From Candidatus Kuenenia stuttgartensis (lineage in GTDB: Bacteria; Planctomycetota; Phycisphaerae; Phycisphaerales; SM1A02), in NCBI GenBank assembly GCA_945902075.1, contig CAMDMA010000005.1, positions 1-64,000 on the forward strand: a stretch of 64,000 bases of DNA, given 5' to 3'. The position numbers were made by a program, and so were the translations under genes. Shown here piece by piece: positions 1 to 7,824 of this stretch. Below the pieces are notes generated by a model. The model did not search any database. It had not been told where the DNA came from and was given only the letters and a program-made list of their open reading frames with translations. How positions within the stretch are numbered: position 1 is the first letter of the stretch; every line of letters begins with the position of its first letter.

Positions 1-302
1 CCAGTCACTGCACCAATTTCATCGACCGCTGCGGTGTCGAGTGGGTCGAGCATCGCGACAAGCAATCGACCGCCATCGATCGAGACGGGGACGGCTCCAA
101 GTCGCACGGCAATTTCCGGTGCGAGGAGTTCCGCTGCCGCGGGGTCGGAAACCGGCGACTTCTCAAGCCACGGGATTCCAAGCAGCGAGCACCGCTCTCG
201 GACGCCCGCGTCCTGCGATGCGGGCATCGCGACGGCGGGGGTGTCCTTGGGGGCGGGCGTGGCGATTGTGGTGCCGATCGATCCGTTGCTTCCTGGCTGC
301 AC
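1..302 (-). CDS. GspE/PilB-type secretion or pilus ATPase, N-terminal part only (cut by window edge)
   Basis: About 100 codons are visible; the rest lies beyond base 1. After a low-complexity Pro/Ala/Thr-rich lead the frame reads LGIPWLEK, then LLAPEIAVRLGAVPV and GGRLLVAMLDPLD. This is the pattern of the N-terminal domain of type II secretion / type IV pilus assembly ATPases (T2SSE_N / MshEN-like), which precedes the AAA+ motor in the cytoplasm. The GTG at 302 was chosen because AGAGGAA lies 6 nt upstream; an ATG at 227 is the alternative. It starts 49 bp after the preceding minus-strand gene, so the two may be co-transcribed. The ATPase core is not visible, so the family call rests only on this domain. 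Two pseudopilin genes lie about 22 kb away. Confidence 0.6.
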   Translation of the reverse strand, partial: MQPGSNGSIGTTIATPAPKDTPAVAMPASQDAGVRERCSLLGIPWLEKSPVSDPAAAELLAPEIAVRLGAVPVSIDGGRLLVAMLDPLDTAAVDEIGAVT

Positions 303-351
303 TCGAGTTCCTCTTCTCGGCGACGGATGTCGGCCGACGACAGCTGTGAAC

Positions 352-1758
352 TTACTTGTCCTGCTTCGCGCCCTTTGGGGGCGTCGTCTTTGAATTCGCT
401 CCTAAGGTTGGTGCCTTTGGAGAGCGGAATTGACTCGGCTTCTCCTGACCCTCAACGCTCAGTTCTGCACCGTCTGGCTTCGCAGGCGCTTCCGGCTCAG
501 CGTTTCCCGGCCCGATGACGTTGACATCTCCGCCGTAGGGCGTCGAATCACCCGCATCGGCGCCAACTTTGCCCATGCCCGGAATCGCTTGCTTCTGCGC
601 ATCGTTCAGGATGGCTGAGATGCGTTCGCGGTACTTGGTGAAGAGAGCGTCGCGCTCAGACTTCAGAACCTCAAGCTCAGGAGCCTCGGCGTACTTGATC
701 GTTCCACCCGCCGCCTTCGCAGCCGCCATTTCAGTGCGGCGTCGCGGCTCGCGCGGTTCCGTGAAACGATAGCCGTCTGCCATCTTCACTTGAAAGGCGG
801 GCCACTCCATGTTGAATTGTTCAAACAGGGACTTGAGTTGCGACTTCTGCTCGTCGGTGAGGTCTGGCAGTGATTGCGCGGCCTCAAACAGCGGGGTCAC
901 CGGGTCAGGACGATAGACCTGCGGAAACGCGCGCTGAAGGGCACTACGCTCAAACTTGGGGCCGTACTCAGCGCCAAGGGCGTCGCGGATTGCGACGATC
1001 GCGGCATCCTGCACGGTGCGCACCGCAACGCGGCGCGCCATGATTTGCTCTTGAAGCTGAACCCCGCCCTGCGCGTCGCTTGAAGACATCGCCTTGAGAA
1101 GAGGGGCAACCGATGACTCAAGAAGCTCTTCGCGCGCTGCAAGGGCGGCGTCGAGGTTCAATTCGTACTCATCAAGCGGGAGCCGAGCTGCGTCAGCCGC
1201 GCCGGTGGAGGCATCAAGTTCACGCATGATGAAGAAAAGATTGAGAGTTTCGCCCGACAACTCACCGTTCGGCAGGCACTTTTCCCGGCGCATCGCGCGC
1301 TCGAAGCGCGGCCAAAGTTCGGTCTGTGAGTCGCCGAGTTGTGACTTCACATTGGCGAGAAAGTCAGCACGAAGCTTCGCTTTCTCCTCTGTCCAAGCGA
1401 CGAGGGGCCGCGAAACCAATTCGATCACCTTGTCGGGGCTCGTTCCAGCGGCCACATCCTTGAGCTGGCCCATGCTTGCCCGCACGCCATCGGCCGCCGT
1501 GGTGAAGTTCGTGTTGTAGTCGTCGAGGAGTGCCTCAAGGATGGGCCGTTGCCACTCCTCAAGTTGCAAGGAGTCGACAAACACCGGAAGGTCGCGCGCA
1601 AGAAAGTCCGGCATGAACATGGTCGCCATGCCGCCTCGACCACCGTACTGCGCATCCGAAGTGTTCGTGAGAGAGAGGGTTGTGCCAAGGACGAGGATTA
1701 CGCTTGCGAGTGTGGTGCGGGTGAGGCGTACAAGATCGAGGTTTCGAGGGCTGAGCAC
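352..1758 (-). CDS. Secreted protein of unknown function, about 468 aa
   Basis: A hydrophobic signal peptide (LASVILVLGTTLSLT, then a cleavage site near SDAQ) indicates export. The mature part is rich in Glu, Lys and Ala and looks mainly helical. It contains two similar segments (LQLEEWQRPILEALLDDYN near residue 65 and LTDEQKSQLKSLFEQFNMEW near residue 295) that resemble the repeated 'LTxEQ' helices of Spy/CpxP-like periplasmic proteins, but I cannot assign a family. The tail is Pro/Lys/Thr-rich and hydrophilic. GTG at 1758 was chosen because AAGGAG lies 6 nt upstream; the more upstream TTG at 1764 directly abuts that Shine-Dalgarno sequence. The gene precedes the GspE-like gene on the same strand. 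Function unknown. Confidence 0.75.
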   Translation of the reverse strand: MLSPRNLDLVRLTRTTLASVILVLGTTLSLTNTSDAQYGGRGGMATMFMPDFLARDLPVFVDSLQLEEWQRPILEALLDDYNTNFTTAADGVRASMGQLKDVAAGTSPDKVIELVSRPLVAWTEEKAKLRADFLANVKSQLGDSQTELWPRFERAMRREKCLPNGELSGETLNLFFIMRELDASTGAADAARLPLDEYELNLDAALAAREELLESSVAPLLKAMSSSDAQGGVQLQEQIMARRVAVRTVQDAAIVAIRDALGAEYGPKFERSALQRAFPQVYRPDPVTPLFEAAQSLPDLTDEQKSQLKSLFEQFNMEWPAFQVKMADGYRFTEPREPRRRTEMAAAKAAGGTIKYAEAPELEVLKSERDALFTKYRERISAILNDAQKQAIPGMGKVGADAGDSTPYGGDVNVIGPGNAEPEAPAKPDGAELSVEGQEKPSQFRSPKAPTLGANSKTTPPKGAKQDK

Positions 1759-2177
1759 GGGCAACTCCTTCTTGGAGATCGTGAGAGATCATGAGAGATC
1801 GCGCGAGGCGGGTACGAGGCGGTTGACTGCGAGTGGGGCTGTCTAGAGAGCCTTCACCGGAAGGAGGCTTAGGATCGAAGCAAGCCCCGAAGTAGGCTTC
1901 GAATCGAGACAGGAATCGGACGGTGAGCGCGTGACGCGCAGGGATTGTTCCAAAAGTCTGTGCATGCGTTGCCCAATCTGACAGCAATGAACGAACTGCG
2001 TGCGTTTCTGATGCGGCCGTCTTGGGCGATTCGATCGGACGGATGGCAGCGGACGCAAGCGTGAGTTCCAAAGATCGACCGATCTGAGTTTCTGCTCCAC
2101 AAGCGTTTGCGATCAAGGCGCGAAGTTTCAAGGTGCGACGCAAGCTTTACGACCAATAACTATGCAAGAAGCACGGC
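1759..2177. other. Intergenic stretch with a 10-bp repeat and a possible unassigned minus-strand frame
   Basis: About 420 bp separate the secreted-protein gene from the CoA-transferase gene. Three imperfect copies of a 10-bp unit (GAGATCGTGA, GAGATCATGA, GAGATCGCGC) occupy about 1775-1804, just upstream of the secreted-protein start. A minus-strand frame starting at TTG 2143 stays open through this stretch and has plausible amino-acid composition, but it runs into the start of the next gene out of frame and matches no family I know. No RNA gene or terminator hairpin was recognised. Confidence 0.5.
1775..1804. repeat. 10-bp imperfect tandem repeat, 3 copies
   Basis: The unit GAGATCRTGA is repeated almost three times immediately upstream of the start of the secreted-protein gene at 1758. 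It contains repeated GATC/TCATGA palindromic cores and could be a binding site or simple slippage; nothing else supports a role. Confidence 0.6.
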
Positions 2178-2879
2178 TCAAATGCTCGTTCGGACCGTCC
2201 GCTGCTCAATCCGCTTTTCAGACACGGTTTGAACAATGCGATCGACATAAATCCCTGGGGTGTGAATCTGGTCAGGGTCGAGTTCGCCAACTCGCACAAC
2301 CTCCTCGACTTCAGCCACACAGGCCTTTCCGCACATCGCCACCATGGGATTAAAATTTCGCGCGGTCTTTCGAAACACGAGGTTTCCACTTTCGTCGGCT
2401 TTCCATGCTTTCACAAGGCCGAGGTCTGCGCGAATGCCGCGCTCGAGGACGTAGGTTTCCCCGTCGAAATCTTTCGTCTCCTTTCCCTCGGCGACGACCG
2501 TGCCCACACCAGTCTTCGTGAAAAAGCCGGCTATGCCCGCGCCGCCCGCCCTCATGCGTTCGGCGAGGGTTCCCTGTGGATTGAACTCGAGTTCGAGTTC
2601 GCCGGACATGAACTGGCGCTCAAACTCCGCGTTCTCGCCGACGTAACTTGAGATCATGCGCTTGATTTGGCGCGTCTTCAGTAACAAGCCGAGGCCCCAA
2701 TCATCAACGCCCGCGTTGTTGCTCACGGCAGTGAGGCTCGTGACGCCGGTGTCGCGCAGGGCGAGGATGAGCTGTTCGGGAATTCCGCACAATCCGAAGC
2801 CGCCCACGGCCACTGTCATGCCGTTGTGGACGAGTCCTTCGAGCGCGGCGGCGGGGTTGTCGTAAACCTTGCTTTGCAT
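2178..2879 (-). CDS. CoA-transferase subunit A (succinyl-CoA:3-ketoacid CoA-transferase type)
   Basis: The 233-aa product has the CoA-transferase family I subunit A signature GGFGLCGIPEQLI near residue 28, followed by the conserved AVSNNAG and the later ARNFNP segment; length fits the usual 220-240 aa. These enzymes move CoA between acyl-CoA and short carboxylic or 3-keto acids, and the catalytic glutamate is on subunit B. Start is ATG 2879 (MQSKVYDNP); the frame is open for 48 more codons upstream, but those residues do not fit the family. Subunit B is normally adjacent (scoA-scoB, atoDA) and is not found next to this gene, so it must be elsewhere or lost. Cytoplasmic. The exact substrate cannot be read from sequence. 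Confidence 0.9.
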   Translation of the reverse strand: MQSKVYDNPAAALEGLVHNGMTVAVGGFGLCGIPEQLILALRDTGVTSLTAVSNNAGVDDWGLGLLLKTRQIKRMISSYVGENAEFERQFMSGELELEFNPQGTLAERMRAGGAGIAGFFTKTGVGTVVAEGKETKDFDGETYVLERGIRADLGLVKAWKADESGNLVFRKTARNFNPMVAMCGKACVAEVEEVVRVGELDPDQIHTPGIYVDRIVQTVSEKRIEQRTVRTSI

Positions 2880-2950
2880 GGGATTGACAGTGTAGCGCGG
2901 GCAAGGAATGCACAAGGTCCACGGCAATCGTGCAATCTGTCGCGAACGAA

Positions 2951-2979
2951 AAAGCCGGGACACGAGGTGTCCCGGCTTT
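2951..2979 (-). terminator. Rho-independent terminator after the sigma factor gene
   Basis: A perfect 13-bp stem (AAAGCCGGGACAC / GTGTCCCGGCTTT) with a 3-nt loop lies 40 bp past the stop of the sigma factor gene. On the minus strand it is followed by a run of T (TTTTTCG), as expected of an intrinsic terminator. It separates the sigma gene from the CoA-transferase gene. Confidence 0.85.
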
Positions 2980-3019
2980 GTGAATCGGTCGTCGTGATCG
3001 GTCGTCGTGCGACCGAGCG

Positions 3020-4291
3020 TCAATTCATCGTCGTGACGATGCGACCTTCGCGCTCGGCGATGTCTGCGGCAAGCTCTTTCGCCGCCGCGGGATTCGATGT
3101 CTGTAACGCAGACCTAATTTTCTCAAGAGCCTTGTTTTGGATCTGCCGGACTCGTTCCTTTGTCACGCCGATCACTTGGCCGACTTGTTCGAGTGTCAGA
3201 GGAGCGCCGAGGTCTTCGGTAGTACTTGACGACGACAAAACGATCGAAGTCTCAAGACCAAAACGGTGACGAATGACCTGCTTCTCGATGTCGGAGAGGT
3301 CAGCCTTGTTCGCCAAAACAATGTGCTTCACCTCATCCGCGCACTCTCGTTCATGCGTTGCTCGAACTGTTTCAAGGTGATTCGACTTTTCGAGTGCCGG
3401 ATCGTACTCAGCGCCGAATCTCTTGCGATGCGTGGTCACCTTGATGCCATGTCGGCTGAAGGCCTTCAGAATTGCCCGACAAGCGTAAGTGGAGAACTTG
3501 AATCCGCGGCCGCAGTCGAACTTGTCAACAGAACGCATAAGCGCCATGTTGCCCTCGCTGATGAGGTCGGCAAAGTCGATTTCGCAGAGCCGAACTCGCT
3601 TGGCCATCGCCAACACCAACGCGAGGTTGGTCTCGGCCAACTGCTCTCGGTACTGCTTTGCGACGGAATGCCACTTGAGCACGGCGCGGGCCTCTTCGAG
3701 CGTCAGCGCCCGCGATGCAGCTTGTTGCTGGATCTCGGAAACGCTGAACCGAGCAAAGTTGTACTTCATGAACAGGATGCGCTCCTGCGCACCGGTGAGG
3801 AGGATCGAAGACTGCGACTTCGGGGTGCGAGCGGGGCGATTCCGGACCGCGACGAAATCGTCCATGAGTGGGCGATACCAGGTGACATCCGGCCGCTCAA
3901 TTTCCGCGATGCCGTAGATGCGTTCTTCTGCGCCGTCGAGGTGATATTCCGCGTGGTCGATGTAGTCCATCGGCTCAGCAAGAAGTTTTTTGAGAAGGCG
4001 CTGCTCGGGGGTTGAGAGCGGCTCAAGCGCGATGCGAGACGTCACCTTTGAAGCGCCCGACCGTCGAATCGAGAGGGGTCGCTTTGCGGGATCCTCTCGG
4101 TCAGGGGTTCCGGTTGGGACCGAAGCCATTGGCAGTCCGGTGCCCTGACGGGGCCTCAGCGAAATCCCGTTGCGTCGCTGCGATCGCTGCAGCGGCGACT
4201 CGGGGGTGGCCGCGCCCACGGCCCGGACGGACGCGTTGGCACGGTCTGTTGGGCTGTTGATACGTTCGGAGAGATGAGGCAGTGACCGCAT
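3020..4291 (-). CDS. Sigma-70 family RNA polymerase sigma factor (RpoD-like architecture, divergent region 2.4)
   Basis: The 423-aa product has a basic, poorly conserved N-terminus of about 100 residues. Region 2 follows: AETNLALVLAMAKRV, DFADLISEGNMALMRSVDKF and GRGFKFSTYACRAILKAF. Region 4 is at the C-terminus (LTLEQVGQVIGVTKERVRQIQNKALEKI), a clear helix-turn-helix for the -35 element. Region 2.2 for core binding is well kept. The segment after FSTYA, normally TWWIRQAI in housekeeping factors, reads CRAILKAF, so the two tryptophans used to melt the -10 region are missing. It is therefore probably an alternative sigma factor. Start ATG 4291 has a G-rich sequence just upstream; shorter starts are possible. 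It is monocistronic with its own terminator. Confidence 0.9.
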   Translation of the reverse strand: MRSLPHLSERINSPTDRANASVRAVGAATPESPLQRSQRRNGISLRPRQGTGLPMASVPTGTPDREDPAKRPLSIRRSGASKVTSRIALEPLSTPEQRLLKKLLAEPMDYIDHAEYHLDGAEERIYGIAEIERPDVTWYRPLMDDFVAVRNRPARTPKSQSSILLTGAQERILFMKYNFARFSVSEIQQQAASRALTLEEARAVLKWHSVAKQYREQLAETNLALVLAMAKRVRLCEIDFADLISEGNMALMRSVDKFDCGRGFKFSTYACRAILKAFSRHGIKVTTHRKRFGAEYDPALEKSNHLETVRATHERECADEVKHIVLANKADLSDIEKQVIRHRFGLETSIVLSSSSTTEDLGAPLTLEQVGQVIGVTKERVRQIQNKALEKIRSALQTSNPAAAKELAADIAEREGRIVTTMN

Positions 4292-4474
4292 GGGGACCCC
4301 CAGAGTTTGAGATTTGGAAAATTGACTTTTGGTGTAGAGGTTCAGCAGAATGTCGAAACGACAAAGAAGGGATCAAGATGACGGATTTTCGCGGCAGTTA
4401 GAGCATTTACTAAATCATCAACAAGGAGTCGTAACGTGTGTAAATTCGATCTTCTTACCAGTCCTTTCAGCCCC

Positions 4475-4516
4475 GTTCATCCATCCCAGTCCATTCATCC
4501 CCGTCCATTCATCCCG
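4475..4516. repeat. 14-bp imperfect tandem repeat, 3 copies
   Basis: Three consecutive units (GTTCATCCATCCCA, GTCCATTCATCCCC, GTCCATTCATCCCG) lie in the non-coding stretch upstream of the sigma factor gene. The last two differ only in the final base. Function unknown. Confidence 0.7.
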
Positions 4517-4936
4517 AGCTTTCATTTCATTGTGAAACATAGTCCACAATGTCTAAATTGAAACACGGTGTGTCCGCAGAAAAACCCGGTTGAAGGCCAC
4601 CGCGATCGATTCAATTGGATCCGAGCCACGTAAGACGCTCCTCGCGCTCACTTTGTTCGGGTCCACGTTCTAAATGTTCGAAAGTTCCCAAGAGGCGATT
4701 CAACCGAACATCGTGGTTTGGGTTGCCGCGCCAAGATTTCAGAGCTAGCCGAAGAACGCAGACGTCATCGCGTCTTGAAGCGTTCCGAAACACAATCTAC
4801 TTCATGAACTCCGAAGCGCAGCTCGCGAGATGCCGCTTCGCCGAGAGATTGGGGACGAAGGGGTTCATGCCCCGGCGTAGAAATCCCCCCGACGGATCGT
4901 GGTTTGATCGTCACCTGAACCATTGGCGCCAAAGAG

Positions 4937-4961
4937 AAAGGGCGGCTTGTGGCCGCCCTTT
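4937..4961 (-). terminator. Rho-independent terminator after ndk
   Basis: A 10-bp stem (AAAGGGCGGC / GCCGCCCTTT) with a 5-nt loop lies 30 bp downstream of the ndk stop codon on the minus strand. It continues into a T-containing tail (TTTCTCTTTGG), a moderate U-tract. Confidence 0.7.
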
Positions 4962-4993
4962 CGGGTTCGAACTAGATTCTTATGGTGACGCGT

Positions 4994-5464
4994 TCACTCC
5001 GCCTTGCCGGATGAACTGTCGTAAACCCACCGATCGGATGCACGCGGGAAGTCGAGCACCTCGCCAGCCTTAAAGAACAGACCGAGTTCGCGTTCGGCGG
5101 CTTCGGGACTGTCGGATCCGTGGATAAGGTTGAACGAGTTTGACACACCGAAATCGCCGCGGATTGTGCCCGCAGCTGCCTTCGAGCCGAACGTCGCGCC
5201 CATCATTCCACGGCAGATGGTGATTGAGCCGATGCCGCGAATTGCGAGCACGAGCACGGGTGAACTCGTCATGAAGCCAACAAGCCCGTTGTAGAAGCCC
5301 TTCCCCTGGTGATCCTTGTAGTGGGTCGCCGCGAGTTCGGGGGAGATCTGCATCAGTTTGGCACCGACGACCTGAAGCCCCTTGTCCTCGAAGCGGGAGA
5401 TGATGCGACCCATGAGGCCGCGCTGGACGGCATCTGGCTTGAGGATGATGAGCGTGGTTTCCAT
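4994..5464 (-). CDS. ndk: Nucleoside diphosphate kinase
   Basis: The 156-aa enzyme transfers the gamma-phosphate of ATP to nucleoside diphosphates through a phospho-histidine, balancing NTP pools in the cytoplasm. It begins METTLIILKPDAVQRGL, and has GTIRGDFG and the active-site block FNLIHGSDS, whose His is the phosphorylated residue. Length is close to the usual 140-155 aa, with a short extra C-terminal tail. ATG 5464 gives the canonical N-terminus; the same frame stays open for almost 290 more codons upstream, but that is antisense to top6B. It is transcribed divergently from top6B with 165 bp between them and ends at its own terminator. Confidence 0.97.
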   Translation of the reverse strand: METTLIILKPDAVQRGLMGRIISRFEDKGLQVVGAKLMQISPELAATHYKDHQGKGFYNGLVGFMTSSPVLVLAIRGIGSITICRGMMGATFGSKAAAGTIRGDFGVSNSFNLIHGSDSPEAAERELGLFFKAGEVLDFPRASDRWVYDSSSGKAE

Positions 5465-5629
5465 GGCGTGATTCCTAGTGTTTGGCGTGGACGGAAGGGG
5501 GGAGAGTGTAACCCAATTCGTGCACGAAGGTCGAATCCTCGGGAATTCGCATGGGTGTGCACGAAGCGATCGGTCTTCCGTTACTGTCGGGTAAGAAGTT
5601 GGGCGACGGACCGCCCGGAGAATCCACCG

Positions 5630-7801
5630 ATGGAGAGCGAAGTGAAGGAACGAAACGCTCAGCCGACGAAGTCGCGCCGTGGTGCCACTGCCGAAGAAAT
5701 GTCGGCGCGTCAGAAAGAAGTCTCGGTCAGCGAGTTCTTCGTCAAGAACCGGCATCTGCTCGGGTTCGACAATGCGCGTAAGGCGTTGTTGACCACCGTG
5801 AAGGAAGCGGTCGACAACTCGCTTGATGCATGCGAAGAGGGCGGGATCCTGCCCGAGATCGCGGTGATCATCGAGGATCTTGAGCCGAAGCGGCTCGCAA
5901 CCGCGAAGAGTTCGCGCTACCGAGTGACCATTGTGGACAATGGTCCTGGCATCGTTCGCAAGCAGGTGGAGAACATCTTCGGTCGTCTGCTGTATGGATC
6001 CAAGTTCCATCGACTGAAAATGTCGCGTGGGCAACAAGGCATTGGCATCTCTGCGGCGGGTATGAACGGCCTGATCACAACCGGTCGGCCGATGGTGATT
6101 CACACGAAGCCCGGTGCAAAGCAAGCTGCGCACCATATTGAGCTCGCGATGAACACCAAGACAAATAGGGCAGAGGTGACGCTCGACAAGGAGACGGCTG
6201 ACTTTCCGCCCATGCGCTTGCGGGCGATTTCTGCGGGAACAAAGCAACTCGCTGGTGAGGGCGCATTTCTTTCCCCAGACGTGTTCCGAACAGGCACAAG
6301 CGTCGCGATTGAACTCGAGGGTAAATACCAAAAGGGACGCGGGTCAGTTGATGAGTTTCTTGAGCTGACCGCCATTGCCAACCCGCATGCGCGCATCATC
6401 TTCGTACCGCCGTCGCGCGTGGTCGCCGATGAGGTCGACGACATGCTTCCGGGGACAAGCGCCTCAGCAGCAGAAGCAGCGAAAACGACAGCACCCTCGC
6501 AGACGACAGAAACCGGTGGTGTCACGGTGTATCCACGCGGGGTGCAGGAGTTGCCACCCGAGACAAAGGAGATTCAACCGCATCCTAAAGGTATTGAGCT
6601 TGGGATTCTCCTGCAGATGCTCAAGGACTACGAGGCGAGCGAGAAGGGAACTCTTTACGAGTTTCTACAGACGCGCTTTTGTAGGGTGTCTTCGTCGACT
6701 GCGAGCAAGTTCTGCTCCGCAATCGGAGTGACGAGTCGAACGCGCGCAGCTGATATCGAGGCCCCGCAGGTTGAGAAGTTGTTCAAGGTGTTCGAGGATG
6801 AGCGACTCGCGCCGCCACCGACGGATTGCCTTGCTCCGATTGGTGTGCGCCAACTCCTCGCGGGACTTCTTAAGGGTGTTCGCGCGGAGTTTTACGCAGC
6901 ATCGACGCGCGAAGCAGCGGTTTATAAGGGTCGACCATTTCAAATCGAGGCAGCGATTGCTTTCGGTGGCGATTTGCCCGGTGACCAACAGGCGCGCGTT
7001 ATTCGGTTTGCGAATCGTGTCCCTCTGCTCTTCCAACAAAGTGCCTGTTCCAGTTTCAAAGCGGTGGAGGAGACGCCGTGGAAAAACTACTCCATGTCAC
7101 AGCCGCGCGGAGGGCTTCCCGTTGGTCCTCTCGTTGTGATGATTCACATGGCAAGCGTTTGGGTCCCGTTTACCAGTGAGTCGAAGGAAGCCATCGCGGA
7201 TTACGATGAGATTCGCAAGGAGATGCGCCTCGCGCTCATGGAGTGCGGGCGCAAACTCGGGACCTATCTTCGGAAGCGTCAGAAAATGCGGCGCGAGGGC
7301 GAGCGCCGTGATGTCTTCGAGCGGTACATCGGTGAGATCGCCAAGGCGCTGCATGCGATTACCGGCGAGGATGCCCGGCGAATGTACGACGCACTGCTTG
7401 AGCAAGCGCGGGCGAAGACGCGAGTCGCAGATCAGCAACTCGACGAGGATGGTCGGGTTGTCAGGGAAGAGGAGGACTTTGACGACGAAGGCGTGATCGT
7501 TGTCACAAGTGCGATCGCACCTATCGAGACGGCAGCACCGATCATCGCCCCTGATTTTGAGACGGCTCTCGCAGGCAAGTCGGCGACACCCAAGCCCACT
7601 TCCAAGTCCACTTCCAAGTCCACTTCCAAGTCCACCTCGACGTCGGCGGGCACAACAGCACCCGCGACGAAGAGTCTCGAGTCCCAACGGTCTGGTCCTG
7701 TCATCGTGACCAAAAAGGATCTCGCGGCGCGACGTGATGCTGACACAACCAGTGGACCCGGTAAGAAGCCTTTTGCGGACGATGATCCGCGCCTGTTCTG
7801 A
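5630..7801 (+). CDS. top6B: DNA topoisomerase VI subunit B (GHKL ATPase)
   Basis: This is the ATP-binding subunit of a type IIB topoisomerase, which with Top6A passes one duplex through a transient double-strand break. The GHKL motifs are clear: KEAVDNSLDA near residue 58 (Mg/ATP Asn), VDNGPGI near 102 and GQQGIGISAAG near 135. A helix-two-turn-helix-like middle and a transducer follow, with the WKNY motif at about residue 484 and the switch lysine region FTSESKEAIA. At 723 aa it is longer than archaeal Top6B (about 530-620 aa), because of a Ser/Ala/Thr-rich insert near 280-310 and a hydrophilic C-terminal tail built partly of a 12-bp repeat. ATG 5630 has GGAG 9 nt upstream. top6A follows after 23 bp, so the two form an operon. 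Confidence 0.95.
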   Translation: MESEVKERNAQPTKSRRGATAEEMSARQKEVSVSEFFVKNRHLLGFDNARKALLTTVKEAVDNSLDACEEGGILPEIAVIIEDLEPKRLATAKSSRYRVTIVDNGPGIVRKQVENIFGRLLYGSKFHRLKMSRGQQGIGISAAGMNGLITTGRPMVIHTKPGAKQAAHHIELAMNTKTNRAEVTLDKETADFPPMRLRAISAGTKQLAGEGAFLSPDVFRTGTSVAIELEGKYQKGRGSVDEFLELTAIANPHARIIFVPPSRVVADEVDDMLPGTSASAAEAAKTTAPSQTTETGGVTVYPRGVQELPPETKEIQPHPKGIELGILLQMLKDYEASEKGTLYEFLQTRFCRVSSSTASKFCSAIGVTSRTRAADIEAPQVEKLFKVFEDERLAPPPTDCLAPIGVRQLLAGLLKGVRAEFYAASTREAAVYKGRPFQIEAAIAFGGDLPGDQQARVIRFANRVPLLFQQSACSSFKAVEETPWKNYSMSQPRGGLPVGPLVVMIHMASVWVPFTSESKEAIADYDEIRKEMRLALMECGRKLGTYLRKRQKMRREGERRDVFERYIGEIAKALHAITGEDARRMYDALLEQARAKTRVADQQLDEDGRVVREEEDFDDEGVIVVTSAIAPIETAAPIIAPDFETALAGKSATPKPTSKSTSKSTSKSTSTSAGTTAPATKSLESQRSGPVIVTKKDLAARRDADTTSGPGKKPFADDDPRLF
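7595..7642 (+). repeat. 12-bp in-frame tandem repeat in top6B
   Basis: Four 12-bp units (consensus TCCACTTCCAAG; the last is degenerate) encode a PTSK-STSK-STSK-STST linker in the C-terminal tail of Top6B. The unit is a multiple of three, so copy-number change would keep the frame. Confidence 0.85.
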
Positions 7802-7824
7802 ACGCGCGATCAAAGGAGCACCTC

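Larger units (their letters stand above)
4292..4993. other. 700-bp non-coding stretch between the sigma factor gene and ndk
   Basis: No frame here looks like a real gene. The right end holds the ndk terminator (4937-4961) and the middle holds a 14-bp repeat (4475-4516). The part at 4380-4560 is noticeably more AT-rich than the surroundings and probably carries the promoter and leader of the sigma factor gene, but no convincing -35/-10 pair was found. An unrecognised small RNA cannot be excluded. Confidence 0.5.

Noticed and set aside
4962-4977. tRNA-like GGTTCGAAC sequence beside the ndk terminator
   Set aside because: No cloverleaf can be drawn; the neighbouring inverted repeat is explained as a terminator.
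4615-5073. Plus-strand open frame near the ndk terminator
   Set aside because: It runs through the terminator hairpin and antisense into ndk, with an Arg/Pro/Ser-rich composition.
5465-6331. Long N-terminal extension of ndk
   Set aside because: The frame is open upstream, but it is antisense to top6B and the canonical NDK N-terminus starts at ATG 5464.
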